Source: Bacteroidota bacterium (GTDB lineage Bacteria > Bacteroidota > Bacteroidia > UKL13-3). Taken from it: 60,187 nt of DNA. The DNA is taken from NCBI GenBank assembly GCA_947492885.1, contig CANLPK010000007.1, forward strand, positions 1 to 60,187, written 5' to 3'. The notes beneath the pieces were generated by a model. It worked only from the letters and a program-made list of their open reading frames with translations. It did no database searches and was not told where the DNA came from. This document shows, piece by piece, positions 8,920-18,106 of the stretch. Numbering within the stretch: the first letter of the stretch is position 1; each line of letters begins with the position of its first letter. A program made the position numbers and the translations under genes.

Positions 8920-9391
8920 TTGAAATAATAGAGTTTAAAAGAGTTGATTATAAATTATAATGCAATTCTACATTAAAAAATGTTACGTAGCAAGTGTTTT
9001 AGAGATTTTCTAAAAAATAAATCCCTTTTTTATTGGTTTACACCCCCTTTACAGGGGCTGAAAGCATGGATAGTAGCCTTTTTGGGGTAGTTCACTTACA
9101 CTTAACACATCGGGGCGCAACACGCTATAACCCTTTACAATTAAGCATTACAAAGGTTTTTATATAACGCAAAATAATTTTTCAATTTAAAAAATATGGT
9201 GCGTGCCAAAAAAATTGCTTCCCTGAAAAAAAAGTAAAAAAATTGCTTTTGAATGCATTTAGCCTAAAAATTGAATCAAAACTTATTCACCGGAACGCTC
9301 CATTTGTCAACACTTACAAGGGTTTTAGGAAAATATTTGCCATACTTTTTGCGTCAAAATCAAGAATATGTGATTTTCAATATCTCGATTT
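8920..9391. other. Intergenic region, no gene seen
   Basis: About 470 bp of AT-rich sequence between the HU gene and the end of the large T9SS gene. No convincing ORF, RNA gene or strong terminator was found. A short CCCC-N6-GGGG hairpin lies near 9045-9060. The HU promoter is presumably at the left end, but no clear -7 box was identified. Confidence 0.5.
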
Positions 9392-12085
9392 TTATTCCTT
9401 AATCCATTGCTTCACCTCATTTCCTATTTTTATAAAATAGATTCCTGCTGGTAATGAATGGATATCAATGAGGGTACTATTGCTATTTAATTCACCATGT
9501 AATACTTGCAGACCGAGTATATTATCAATTTCGTATTGTCTTTGATTTTGATAACCATTCACAGTAATCACATCCTTCGCCGGATTGGGATGAATGTTTA
9601 ATGTGCTGCTAATTTTATTCTGATTATCAATTCCAACATAGGTTACTGTGATAGTAATTTGTGCAGAGTCGGTGCATCCATTGATATTATTGCCAATTAC
9701 CTTATAAGTACTTGTGATTGTTGGATTCACTTCAATGGAGTCGCCCCAGTTTTGTTTGATGCTATTGCCACTCCAAACAAAACCACTGCCATTACCTGCT
9801 TTAATAACAGTGCTTTGGTTTTTATTAATCGTTAGATTTTTAGTGGTGAGCGTTATTGGGCTTTTGGGGAATACATGTATTGTAATCGTATCTCGATACA
9901 CCTCGGTACAGATTGCATTGGAAGTAATTTCTAAATAAACTTTTGTAGTAGTATCAAAAGTATAAACAGGGTTGGGTAAAGTGCTACAACTCTTGCCTAC
10001 AGGGCACCACGAATAATTATACGTATTGCCACCGGAAAGTATTGCTTTAAAAGTATAGGGTGAATTAGAGCAAATGGTGGTATCGCGTGTAGTTTGTACT
10101 TTTAGTGTTTTAGGTAGAAAATTTACATCAACAGTATCATAGACCGTATTATAACAAGCATCGGAAGAAACTGATTTCAAAATGTATCGGCTTGCTTTCG
10201 TTGGTATAATCATTAAAGTATCCTTGGTGCTAATCAAGTTATTGTTCTCATACCATGAATATTGCATCGGCAAAGTTCCTCTAAGCAAAATAGGAATGAT
10301 CTGAGTTATCGCCCCTTCACAAATAGCAGTATCATTTAGTGTTTTCATTACCAAACGAGAGGTATCAGCAATAATCATCACCGAATCATACGCTACACTA
10401 TGGCAACTATCACTCGAAATAACTCTCACTTGAAACTGCTGTGATGTAATCACGATTCGGGTAATACTCGAGGTAGTATCCAGGAGTACCCCATTTGCGT
10501 ACCATTGATAATGATAAGGCGATTTACCGTTGATTGCAATGGTACTAAGTGTAATATTCGTATTCCTGCATACGATAGTATCATTGGAAGATTTTATTAG
10601 AAGTGGGGATGGCAAGGAATAAAAAACTGTATCGTAATGTGTAAATAAGCACCCTGAATTGCTTACCATGTATTTGAAAATATACGTACCTGTTGAATCC
10701 ATCGTATATCGAATGGTATCCAGGTTATTATAAGTGCTCTTTAATTTACCTTGATAAAACACTTGCCATTGGGAAACTTGATTGTATACAGGTCGTGTTA
10801 GCATCCCTATGGCTTGATAGTCATAACAAGTTAACCTGCGAATGTTGGTAGTAATTTCTGGTGGCTCAGTAACTATTATATTGAACGTATAAATATTTGC
10901 TCCATACACCGGGCAATGATCATCGCGCAATTTCATATTGAATGTATAGGCTTGTGAGCGTATTAGCGCCGAATCTGTAGTCCAGCAAAATTCGCCCTTT
11001 TGAAACCTTGGAGTAGTACTGGTAATAATATTAAAGCTAGAATTCAGAATTTGCGAAGCGCTGTCAATGAGCAAAAACGTACTATCGTTGCTATTGGCAT
11101 CATTAGTACCAATCTGAAAACATATTTGTTTTCCAGCACATACCTCATAAGTTAAGGGAGTTGTAATGACTGGGCTAATATTACCATTCGGGTTAAATAC
11201 AGAGAAGGTGATATCGCGAAAAGTAACTCCTACTAATGTATATACACCGTTGATTTTTCTCCATTCTTTTACACCTATTTTTATTACCGTTACTTGAACT
11301 TGAATAGGACGGAAAATTATTTCTCCTGTAATTGCGTTTAGGTAAAATCCTGTAGGAGGGCTCGACAATGGATTCGGAAAGTTTCCACCATAACAGGTTA
11401 GTGGGTAGTTTGGACTCCAAGGAATGCTATAACTTCCATCATGGGGTTCAGCCATAAAATACGAAAGTGAATCTTGATCAGAATCTTTTGCACCGATATT
11501 ATAGAACACATCTTGACCAACAAATTTTAAAATTAAAGGGTCGCTATTAAATTTTGGTGAACTATTATTCGTGCATCTATTATACCATGCTTCAAGTACT
11601 AATGTTCCACTTGCATGGCCAGTTGTAATAATCGAACTCCGATACGCTTGATTCCAAGAAGCCTTGATCCAACAACAATTGGAAGAGATTCCTCCTTTAT
11701 AAAAATGATAAACATAGGTGTGTCTTTCTGCACCCATAGGAATCTGCGGGGTACTCACCCCATTTCCTCCCGACATCTGACAAGGCTTTTGTTGGGTGGC
11801 ACATACAGGAGTGATATCTTCAATCTTAAAAGAAATAAGATTGAAATATTTCAAGGTGTCGGTCGATCCACAGGAATCCAATGTAAGTGTTGGGGGGTAA
11901 ATTGTTATAGTTGAAACATTGTCGGTACACAATCTATACGCTGTGAAAACAACCTCTAACGAATCGTTGCTAATATTCTTAAAGCGTATTTCAGCTCCCA
12001 GTAAATGATTGGGCATGCCAATTTTAGGAAATAGTACTGCAAGAATGCAGCATACTATGAGTATCCAATGTTTTTTTCTATTCAT
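9392..12085 (-). CDS. Large secreted protein with T9SS type A sorting domain
   Basis: An 897-residue exported protein, annotated from general architecture only. It has an N-terminal signal peptide (hydrophobic ILIVCCILAVLF), an N-terminal half rich in short beta segments and paired cysteines, then three to four repeats of about 90 residues sharing a pattern like SSNDTIVCRNTNITL...YHYQWYANGVLL, resembling Ig/PKD-like modules. The C-terminus (LNIHPNPAKDVITVNG ... SLPAGIYFIKIG) is a clear type A T9SS sorting domain, so it should reach the cell surface or medium. A -7 box sits 12 nt upstream of the start. A role in adhesion or gliding is possible but not shown. Confidence 0.75.
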   Translation of the reverse strand: MNRKKHWILIVCCILAVLFPKIGMPNHLLGAEIRFKNISNDSLEVVFTAYRLCTDNVSTITIYPPTLTLDSCGSTDTLKYFNLISFKIEDITPVCATQQKPCQMSGGNGVSTPQIPMGAERHTYVYHFYKGGISSNCCWIKASWNQAYRSSIITTGHASGTLVLEAWYNRCTNNSSPKFNSDPLILKFVGQDVFYNIGAKDSDQDSLSYFMAEPHDGSYSIPWSPNYPLTCYGGNFPNPLSSPPTGFYLNAITGEIIFRPIQVQVTVIKIGVKEWRKINGVYTLVGVTFRDITFSVFNPNGNISPVITTPLTYEVCAGKQICFQIGTNDANSNDSTFLLIDSASQILNSSFNIITSTTPRFQKGEFCWTTDSALIRSQAYTFNMKLRDDHCPVYGANIYTFNIIVTEPPEITTNIRRLTCYDYQAIGMLTRPVYNQVSQWQVFYQGKLKSTYNNLDTIRYTMDSTGTYIFKYMVSNSGCLFTHYDTVFYSLPSPLLIKSSNDTIVCRNTNITLSTIAINGKSPYHYQWYANGVLLDTTSSITRIVITSQQFQVRVISSDSCHSVAYDSVMIIADTSRLVMKTLNDTAICEGAITQIIPILLRGTLPMQYSWYENNNLISTKDTLMIIPTKASRYILKSVSSDACYNTVYDTVDVNFLPKTLKVQTTRDTTICSNSPYTFKAILSGGNTYNYSWCPVGKSCSTLPNPVYTFDTTTKVYLEITSNAICTEVYRDTITIHVFPKSPITLTTKNLTINKNQSTVIKAGNGSGFVWSGNSIKQNWGDSIEVNPTITSTYKVIGNNINGCTDSAQITITVTYVGIDNQNKISSTLNIHPNPAKDVITVNGYQNQRQYEIDNILGLQVLHGELNSNSTLIDIHSLPAGIYFIKIGNEVKQWIKE

Positions 12086-12096
12086 GATTGTTAATA

Positions 12097-12104
12097 CGAA
12101 AGTA
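12097..12104 (-). promoter_or_regulatory. -7 promoter element of the large T9SS gene
   Basis: On the minus strand TACTTTCG fits TAnnTTCG and ends 12 nt before the start codon at 12085. Confidence 0.45.
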
Positions 12105-12122
12105 CAAAAAGTTCTAAATAAT

Positions 12123-12161
12123 AAACACTGTAATCATGAAAAGACTCTGATTACAGTGTTT
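12123..12161. repeat. Perfect 14-bp inverted repeat between divergent genes
   Basis: AAACACTGTAATCA and TGATTACAGTGTTT pair perfectly around an 11-nt loop. There is no T-run on either side and no convergent gene end nearby, so it does not look like an ordinary terminator. It lies just upstream of the T9SS gene promoter. Confidence 0.6.
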
Positions 12162-12489
12162 CGCTCTCCTTCGATGGAAACCAAGGAAACTGAATGATAA
12201 AGTTGTTCCTTTTAGCTATGCGCTTCTATTGAATTTCATACAGCATGAAAAAAAGTCGAAAAAGAAAAATTAGTCGTGAAACTTATAAAACCTGGTAGGC
12301 TATTTATTGATTGAAATTCACCCTATTTTGTACAATAAAATGGAAAATATTCGTGCTTTTGTATTTTATTTTTTTGCTAAATAATTCAATGGTGGCGGCA
12401 ATTTCAGGAAATTGTATGATATATTGAACGACTAAAAAAATACTTCGATTATTTTTGGTATTTATTTGTTTCGTATTTGTTTTCATCCA
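12162..12489. other. Intergenic AT-rich stretch
   Basis: Roughly 330 bp between the inverted repeat and the promoter of the next plus-strand gene. The only open frame (12304-12510, minus) would end inside AT-rich sequence, has no promoter element or family resemblance, and is treated as chance. Confidence 0.45.
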
Positions 12490-12497
12490 TATCTTCG
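12490..12497 (+). promoter_or_regulatory. -7 promoter element
   Basis: TATCTTCG matches the Bacteroidota -7 element and lies 36 nt upstream of ATG 12534. Confidence 0.45.
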
Positions 12498-12533
12498 CGT
12501 CTCTACCCACAGAAACGGGTAATCAAAACTATT

Positions 12534-13544
12534 ATGACAACTTTAACTTCAATGCATAAAAATATGGAGTTCGGCTCCAAATTGCATTCCAATCGAATCC
12601 TTTTCAAGAAGCAACATTCTATTTTCTCACCATTGGTGTCTGATGATGAACGCATCTTGTTTGAAGCCTCACACAAAGACCATTCATCAGTTTGGTTTTA
12701 CTTCCTAAAACTGTTTTTCTTTACCATTGTTGCTTTATCTACTATTTGGGCTTTAGGGCAATCACCTTTACCTACAGTTACCAAAACTACTTTTGTACCG
12801 AACATTTCAAAAAATGCGATTTCGGTTGAGTACGCTGCGAATTCGGCCACCATTGGTGTGGAACAACTCAATGATTTAAAACCTGGAGATCGCGTGCGCG
12901 TTTATAATGATGCAAAAGATTTCTACGATGCAACAGTTGTATGTATACGCGGAAATTATTTCACCATTGAAGGTTTATCTCAGGAAGTATTTGGAACATC
13001 CATTTTTGTTTATGGTAAAGAAGTGTACAATTTCAAAACTATAGATTACGATGCGGTAGGAATGATGAATTATAGCAATTTAAAGAAATTGTCGAAGCTG
13101 GAAGAAGCCCAACAACAACAAATTGCATCGTTGCAAAATGAAGTGGTTGATTTAAAGCTAACCATGAAAGAGATGCTATTGATTATGCAAGAGCAAAATA
13201 TTCAAATGACTGCAATACAAGCTACTCTTTCATCACAAGTAGCTTTCAATAATAATGCTGAAGCCGATGCAAGAGGTACCCGATTTATTCCAAATGTATA
13301 TCGCAAAGCGAGCGCAGTGACCTATGCTGCTAATAGTGCAACCATCACTATCGAAAAACTTGATGATATCAAACCTGGTGATATGATCAGAATCTACAAT
13401 AAGAACAATCAATCCTATGAAACTACGGTGGCGGCCGTAAATGGGAATTGCATTACCATCGAACAAGTTCCACAAGAATTGTTTGGTGAAAATGTATTCG
13501 TGTATGGAAAAGAAGTAAGCGACCTACGTAGTGTAGGCTTATAG
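12534..13544 (+). CDS. Anchored protein with a duplicated module resembling the end of S74-type chaperone proteins
   Basis: About 336 residues; I do not know a named function. One hydrophobic segment (FFFTIVALSTIWALG) near residue 60 anchors the protein. Two homologous modules follow, about residues 80-165 and 245-336. Both run from AANSATI through (V/I)EXLXD(L/I)KPGD to VFGTSIFVYGKEV or LFGENVFVYGKEV. The first continues into DYDAVGMMNYSNLKKL and a coiled coil, a pattern I know from the C-terminal part of Bacteroidota tail-fibre/S74-type proteins; that link is from memory. The second module ends the protein without the coiled coil. The ORF start at 12477 is replaced by ATG 12534, downstream of the -7 box. 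A strong palindromic terminator follows. Confidence 0.6.
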   Translation: MTTLTSMHKNMEFGSKLHSNRILFKKQHSIFSPLVSDDERILFEASHKDHSSVWFYFLKLFFFTIVALSTIWALGQSPLPTVTKTTFVPNISKNAISVEYAANSATIGVEQLNDLKPGDRVRVYNDAKDFYDATVVCIRGNYFTIEGLSQEVFGTSIFVYGKEVYNFKTIDYDAVGMMNYSNLKKLSKLEEAQQQQIASLQNEVVDLKLTMKEMLLIMQEQNIQMTAIQATLSSQVAFNNNAEADARGTRFIPNVYRKASAVTYAANSATITIEKLDDIKPGDMIRIYNKNNQSYETTVAAVNGNCITIEQVPQELFGENVFVYGKEVSDLRSVGL

Positions 13545-13564
13545 TCCATCGGTGGATATATTTT

Positions 13565-13599
13565 AACGCGGCAGGATAATTATCCTGCCGCGTTTTTTT
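13565..13599 (+). terminator. Palindromic rho-independent terminator
   Basis: AACGCGGCAGGATAA and TTATCCTGCCGCGTT form a perfect 30-bp palindrome followed by a T-run, 20 nt after the upstream stop codon. Confidence 0.9.
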
Positions 13600-13703
13600 A
13601 TGCCCTTTATTCTCAATGCCATCAGCCTTTGAAAATAAGTCTGCACTTTTAATCCACAACCGCCTTTCATTCCAAGGGCTTTTCTTAAATTGCCTACGTT
13701 TTC

Positions 13704-15425
13704 ATGGAAAATCATTTCATTGTTTCTGCACGTAAGTACCGCCCTGCCATCTTTGATACGGTGGTTGGTCAAGAACATATCACCACTACTTTAAAAAATG
13801 CCATCACCAATAATCAATTGGCGCAAGCATTTTTATTTTGTGGACCGAGGGGTGTAGGTAAAACTACTTGTGCCAGAATCTTGGCCAAAACAATTAATTG
13901 CACCCAGCGCACCGCCGATTGTGAACCATGTAATGAATGTGAGAGTTGTACTTCATTTAATCAAAGTACCTCTTTCAATATTTACGAAATGGATGCTGCT
14001 AGTAATAGCGGAGTTGATGATATGCGCGCCCTCGTTGAGCAAGTGCGTGTACCTCCACAAGGAAGCAAATACAAGGTATACATTATTGATGAGGTTCACA
14101 TGCTCAGTCAATCGGCCTTCAATGCCTTCCTAAAAACGCTAGAGGAGCCACCTCCTTATGCCATTTTTATTTTAGCAACCACCGAGAAACATAAAATCAT
14201 TCCAACCATCCTTTCACGTTGTCAGATTTTTGATTTCAAACGTATTCGGGTAGTCGATATTTCTAACCATTTGAAATATATCGCTACAAAAGAGGGAATC
14301 AATTACGATGAACAAGGATTACACATTATCGCTCAAAAGGCGGATGGCGCTTTGCGTGATGCCCTCTCTATATTCGATCAAACATCTTCCTTCACCAATC
14401 AAAATATCACTTATCAAAATGTAATTGAGAACTTAAACGTACTCGACTATGATTACTTTTTTAAGATGATGGATGCCATAGGTTCATTCCAAGTTGCCAA
14501 TACATTATTAATATATAATGATGTGATGCGCAAAGGATTCGACGGACATCAGTTTGTGGTAGGGTTGAGCGAACATATTCGCAACCTGATGGTATGTAAG
14601 GACCCCAATACCATTCCATTATTGGAAGTGGTGGAGACGGTGGCCAACAAATACCGAAATCAAGCGGATGCCTTCCCTGGCATACAACTCCTAAGATATT
14701 TAGGCGTTCTCAACGATTGTGATACACACTATAAAGATGCACGCAATCAGCGACTGCATGTAGAACTCGCACTGATGCGATTGGCCTACCTTAGCGCTCC
14801 TAAAACAGAGGATGCGGATAAAAAAAAAATAGCTAACCCCACGGTTGTCGCTCCGATTGAAATAGTTAAAGACGAATTAAAACCTTCTGCAGCACCTTCA
14901 CTCAATGTAATTACTAAAACCGATTCGGTGCCAAAACCTAGTGCTGGCGGTGGATTGAAGCTAGGTTCGTTTAGTGGTATCAAGGATAGCATTGTACCTG
15001 AAACCAAAGAGCAAAAGGAAGAACTGCAAGAAGAGATCCTAGAAGCTGGACCAATTACAGAAACATTGGCGAAAGATACATTTCAAAATTTTCTTCAATC
15101 TTTAATAAATAACGGTAAGAACGCGGTTCATTTCATTTTAACCAGAAGCATCCAAAAATGGAATCCTGATAATAATGAACTGCAAATAATCATACCGATG
15201 GATTATTATCATGCCGATGAAATTATCAACTACAAAACAGATATTCAGTCATTTTTCAAGAAAACCATCAAACGTGGAGTGAACCTCATCATCGAACAAG
15301 GTGATAAAATTAACCTTGAAGAACGAAAGATATTTACTGGTAGAGACAAACTCGAGTTCATGCTTAACCAAAATCCAGATCTAAAAATATTAATGGAACG
15401 ATTGGGTTTAGACTTAATGTTTTAA
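13704..15425 (+). CDS. dnaX: DNA polymerase III gamma/tau subunit
   Basis: A 573-residue AAA+ ATPase of the clamp loader. The Walker A motif GPRGVGKTTCARIL is near residue 48. The zinc module CEPCNECESC follows, then Walker B IIDEVHML, the LKTLEEPP box and the sensor motif LSRCQIF. The C-terminal 200 residues, beginning with a proline/lysine linker, are the tau-like part that contacts the polymerase. It starts MENHFIVSARKYRPAIFDTVVGQ, typical of DnaX. No frameshift slippery site for gamma was recognised. Confidence 0.95.
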   Translation: MENHFIVSARKYRPAIFDTVVGQEHITTTLKNAITNNQLAQAFLFCGPRGVGKTTCARILAKTINCTQRTADCEPCNECESCTSFNQSTSFNIYEMDAASNSGVDDMRALVEQVRVPPQGSKYKVYIIDEVHMLSQSAFNAFLKTLEEPPPYAIFILATTEKHKIIPTILSRCQIFDFKRIRVVDISNHLKYIATKEGINYDEQGLHIIAQKADGALRDALSIFDQTSSFTNQNITYQNVIENLNVLDYDYFFKMMDAIGSFQVANTLLIYNDVMRKGFDGHQFVVGLSEHIRNLMVCKDPNTIPLLEVVETVANKYRNQADAFPGIQLLRYLGVLNDCDTHYKDARNQRLHVELALMRLAYLSAPKTEDADKKKIANPTVVAPIEIVKDELKPSAAPSLNVITKTDSVPKPSAGGGLKLGSFSGIKDSIVPETKEQKEELQEEILEAGPITETLAKDTFQNFLQSLINNGKNAVHFILTRSIQKWNPDNNELQIIIPMDYYHADEIINYKTDIQSFFKKTIKRGVNLIIEQGDKINLEERKIFTGRDKLEFMLNQNPDLKILMERLGLDLMF

Positions 15426-15442
15426 CGTATCTTTTCACCATC

Positions 15443-16210
15443 ATGTCGGCCAAGGTAAGTATCGTCACCGTAGTGTTTAATGGAGCAAAAGCAATGGAAG
15501 CCACGATTAAAAGTGTGCTCGATCAAAGCTATTCCCCCATCGAATATATTATTGTAGATGGAGGAAGCACCGATGGAACCCAGGCCATCATTGAAAAATA
15601 CTCCAATCATATTGCTAAATATATTTCAGAGAAAGATACTGGTATTTATGATGCCATGAACAAAGGGGTGAAGATGGCCACTGGTGAATGGGTAAACTTT
15701 ATGAATTGTGGAGATACCTTTCACGATAATAAAATCGTTCAAAATATATTCGAGAAAAACCGAGATGGATTCGATTTTATCTATGGAGATTATATTGCCG
15801 ATTATTCTCACAAAGGACAGCGACTCATTAAAGCTTCCTTGCCTCAGCCACCACACCAAATGGTGCTCTCCCATCAAAGTGTATTTGCCCGTACTGCAGC
15901 GCTTCTAAAATTTCCTTTCGATACCCAATACCGAATTAGTGCCGACTTAAAATTTTATGAACAATGCTGGCATCATGAACTTAAATTTCACTATTTCCCA
16001 CAAGTCATTTCTATTCGCTCCCACGCCGGATTAAGCGAGGTAAATCGAAGCCTGGCTTTCAAGGAAACAGAACAGGTATTATTCGAGTTTTATGATCACG
16101 ATAAAATAAAACGGCTGATGCAACGTATTAAGGTGATGCACCTTATAAAACATGGCGCTAAGAAAATATTGCCCGCTTTCTTACAACGAATTTATCGCCG
16201 TAATTTGTAA
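15443..16210 (+). CDS. Glycosyltransferase family 2
   Basis: A 255-residue GT-A transferase. It begins VSIVTVVFNGAKAMEATIKSVLDQ, has DGGSTDGT for nucleotide-sugar binding and GIYDAMNKGVKMATGEWVNFMNCGD, where a GD replaces the common DD/DxD. This is the WcaA-like group that transfers a sugar to a lipid- or polymer-linked acceptor. It starts 17 nt after dnaX and begins a four-gene run of glycan genes. A near-match to the -7 box (TATCTTTT, 15428-15435) precedes it. Confidence 0.85.
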   Translation: MSAKVSIVTVVFNGAKAMEATIKSVLDQSYSPIEYIIVDGGSTDGTQAIIEKYSNHIAKYISEKDTGIYDAMNKGVKMATGEWVNFMNCGDTFHDNKIVQNIFEKNRDGFDFIYGDYIADYSHKGQRLIKASLPQPPHQMVLSHQSVFARTAALLKFPFDTQYRISADLKFYEQCWHHELKFHYFPQVISIRSHAGLSEVNRSLAFKETEQVLFEFYDHDKIKRLMQRIKVMHLIKHGAKKILPAFLQRIYRRNL

Positions 16211-16223
16211 AAAATCAATTGCT

Positions 16224-16231
16224 TATTTTCG
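16224..16231 (+). promoter_or_regulatory. -7 promoter element before the GT4 gene
   Basis: TATTTTCG fits TAnnTTCG and ends 19 nt before the TTG start at 16250. It may be an internal promoter of the glycan cluster. Confidence 0.4.
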
Positions 16232-16249
16232 CACTCAAAAATTAATCAT

Positions 16250-17296
16250 TTGCGAATCGCGTTCCTTCTCCCCTCTTTGGCAAAAACTGCCCCTATTATT
16301 GTTGCAGCCAATATCATTAAGCATATCAAAGATGCTTGTGAGAAGGTGGAAGTATTTTATTTCAAAAACGAAATAGGCATAGACCCTGGTGTTCCTTGTC
16401 ATTTAATTAGCTTTGGAACTCCCCATTCTTTCGAAGAGTTTGACGTGCTTCATACACATATGTTTAAGCCCGATATGTATGTGCTACGCCATAGGAAGCA
16501 AATAAAATGTCGCACCGTGAGCACCATCCATAGCTTTATTCGCCATGATGTATTTAATAATTATAGTTTCCCAAAAAACTTATTAATTACACAAAGTTGG
16601 TATAATGCTTTACGTAAGCATGATGTATTGGTGTGCCTTACCGAAACCATGAAGGCCTACTACGCTGATCGCTATCCAAGCATGACAATTAAAGTGGTAA
16701 ATAATGGAATTAGCCCCGATACTTATCATGAATCACTTTCAACTAAAGAAAAACAAGAACTAATAACGATAAAGGAGAAATATAAAATTATAGGAACCTC
16801 GTCCTTGCTAACCAAACTCAAAGGGTTGGAAATTATTATTCCTTTCTTACAAAAACATTCTAACTATGTGTGGTATGCACCTGGGGCTGGTAATTTTGCA
16901 AAAGTGTTAAAACGATATGCTACTCGCGCTGGCGTTGCTGATCGTTGTTATTTCCCTGGTTATAAAAGCAATATTTCTGCGTTCTATACTTGGTTCGACA
17001 TATTTGCCTTTCCATCGCGCAATGAAGGATTCGGGCTTAGTTTGGCAGAGGCCGCCTACTATAAACGCCCCATCGTATGCAGTAATATTCCGGTTTTTAA
17101 GGAGCTCTTTAATTCAGAGGAGGTGGCTTTCTTTGATTTGGATGATACCAATTCTTTCTCGGAAGCCGTTCAGAAATTGGAAAAAAACCCCGAGTATTAC
17201 GGCAAGAACGCAGAGGCAAGAATGCAGAAAAATTATACTTCAACCAAAATGGCTGAAGGCTATTTAAAAATTTATCAAGAACTCATTAGCGAATGA
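16250..17296 (+). CDS. Glycosyltransferase family 4
   Basis: A 348-residue GT-B transferase starting at TTG: MRIAFLLPSLAKTAPI. The N-terminal domain contains a VLHTHMFKPD acceptor-side motif. The C-terminal donor domain has GTSSLLTKLKGLEII, FPGYKSNISAFY and FPSRNEGFGLSLAEAA with the family's two conserved glutamates. It probably transfers a sugar onto a surface glycan. The next gene overlaps by 4 nt (ATGA). Confidence 0.85.
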   Translation: MRIAFLLPSLAKTAPIIVAANIIKHIKDACEKVEVFYFKNEIGIDPGVPCHLISFGTPHSFEEFDVLHTHMFKPDMYVLRHRKQIKCRTVSTIHSFIRHDVFNNYSFPKNLLITQSWYNALRKHDVLVCLTETMKAYYADRYPSMTIKVVNNGISPDTYHESLSTKEKQELITIKEKYKIIGTSSLLTKLKGLEIIIPFLQKHSNYVWYAPGAGNFAKVLKRYATRAGVADRCYFPGYKSNISAFYTWFDIFAFPSRNEGFGLSLAEAAYYKRPIVCSNIPVFKELFNSEEVAFFDLDDTNSFSEAVQKLEKNPEYYGKNAEARMQKNYTSTKMAEGYLKIYQELISE

Positions 17297-18054
17297 ATCC
17301 AGTAAGCATCCTTATTTCAATTGTTTCATACAATCATGAATCTTTTATTCTCGCTAATCTTCGCTCAAATGAAAATTTCATTCCCGAAAATATAAAAGTA
17401 ATAATTACCGATTTGGCAAAAAATGATTCATTTAAAAATGAATTGAAAGCCTTGAATTTACCCAACCTTATTTACCATACCAATAAAGAAACCTATGGTT
17501 ATGGAAAAAATAATAATATCGCATTCAGAACCTATGCCCATACCTCCGATATTTTTGTGGTATGCAATCCGGATGTAGTAGTGAACTTCAATGATTTCAA
17601 CACTTTCATCTCAAATACCAATTGGACGAATCATTTGATAACCTGCAAAACAGAAATCCCGGGAGGAATTAAAAACAATAATATTCGCCGATTCTTCAAT
17701 CCTATTTTTTGGGTAGGCTCGTTTTTAAAAGTAATCGACTTCAACTATTGGTACTATGGCGATCAGCTCGATAAAGTAGTGAGATTTGATTGGTGTAATG
17801 GGGCCTTCATGGTATTTGACAGTGAGGCTTATAAAAAATTAAATGGGTTCGATGAAGGGTATTTTATGTATATCGAAGACACCGATATTTGCTATCGTTG
17901 TGACAAATTAAAAATTGATAAATTGTTTTACCCTACTTTCGTGATTCAGCATTTTGCTCAACGTCGCAGTAGTGCTATTTTTAATAAGCATTTTATTTGG
18001 ATGCTGCGAAGTGTAATGCGCTATTATTGGAAATTATACACTGGCAAAATGTAA
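17293..18054 (+). CDS. Glycosyltransferase family 2, rhamnosyltransferase-like
   Basis: A 253-residue GT-A enzyme resembling the dTDP-Rha:alpha-D-GlcNAc rhamnosyltransferase group. It has ISIVSYNHESFI at the N-terminus, CNPDVVV where the family has NPDV/DxD, and FDWCNGAFMVFDSEAY followed by GFDEGYFMYIEDTDICYR, the diagnostic acceptor-site segment. Rhamnose use would fit the rfbB gene at 3110 but is inferred. It overlaps the preceding GT4 gene by 4 nt. Confidence 0.82.
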   Translation: MNPVSILISIVSYNHESFILANLRSNENFIPENIKVIITDLAKNDSFKNELKALNLPNLIYHTNKETYGYGKNNNIAFRTYAHTSDIFVVCNPDVVVNFNDFNTFISNTNWTNHLITCKTEIPGGIKNNNIRRFFNPIFWVGSFLKVIDFNYWYYGDQLDKVVRFDWCNGAFMVFDSEAYKKLNGFDEGYFMYIEDTDICYRCDKLKIDKLFYPTFVIQHFAQRRSSAIFNKHFIWMLRSVMRYYWKLYTGKM

Positions 18055-18106
18055 TGAGAGTCATCAAACTTATACCCATACTATTCGATAAAAAACAATC
18101 ACGAAA

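Noticed and set aside
12304-12510. 68-aa ORF on the minus strand in the gap before 12534
   Set aside because: AT-rich random-looking product, no -7 box, and its start overlaps the promoter of the opposite gene.
13565-13594. 30-bp perfect palindrome that could be an operator
   Set aside because: GC-rich stem followed by a T-run directly after a stop codon, so it is read as a terminator.
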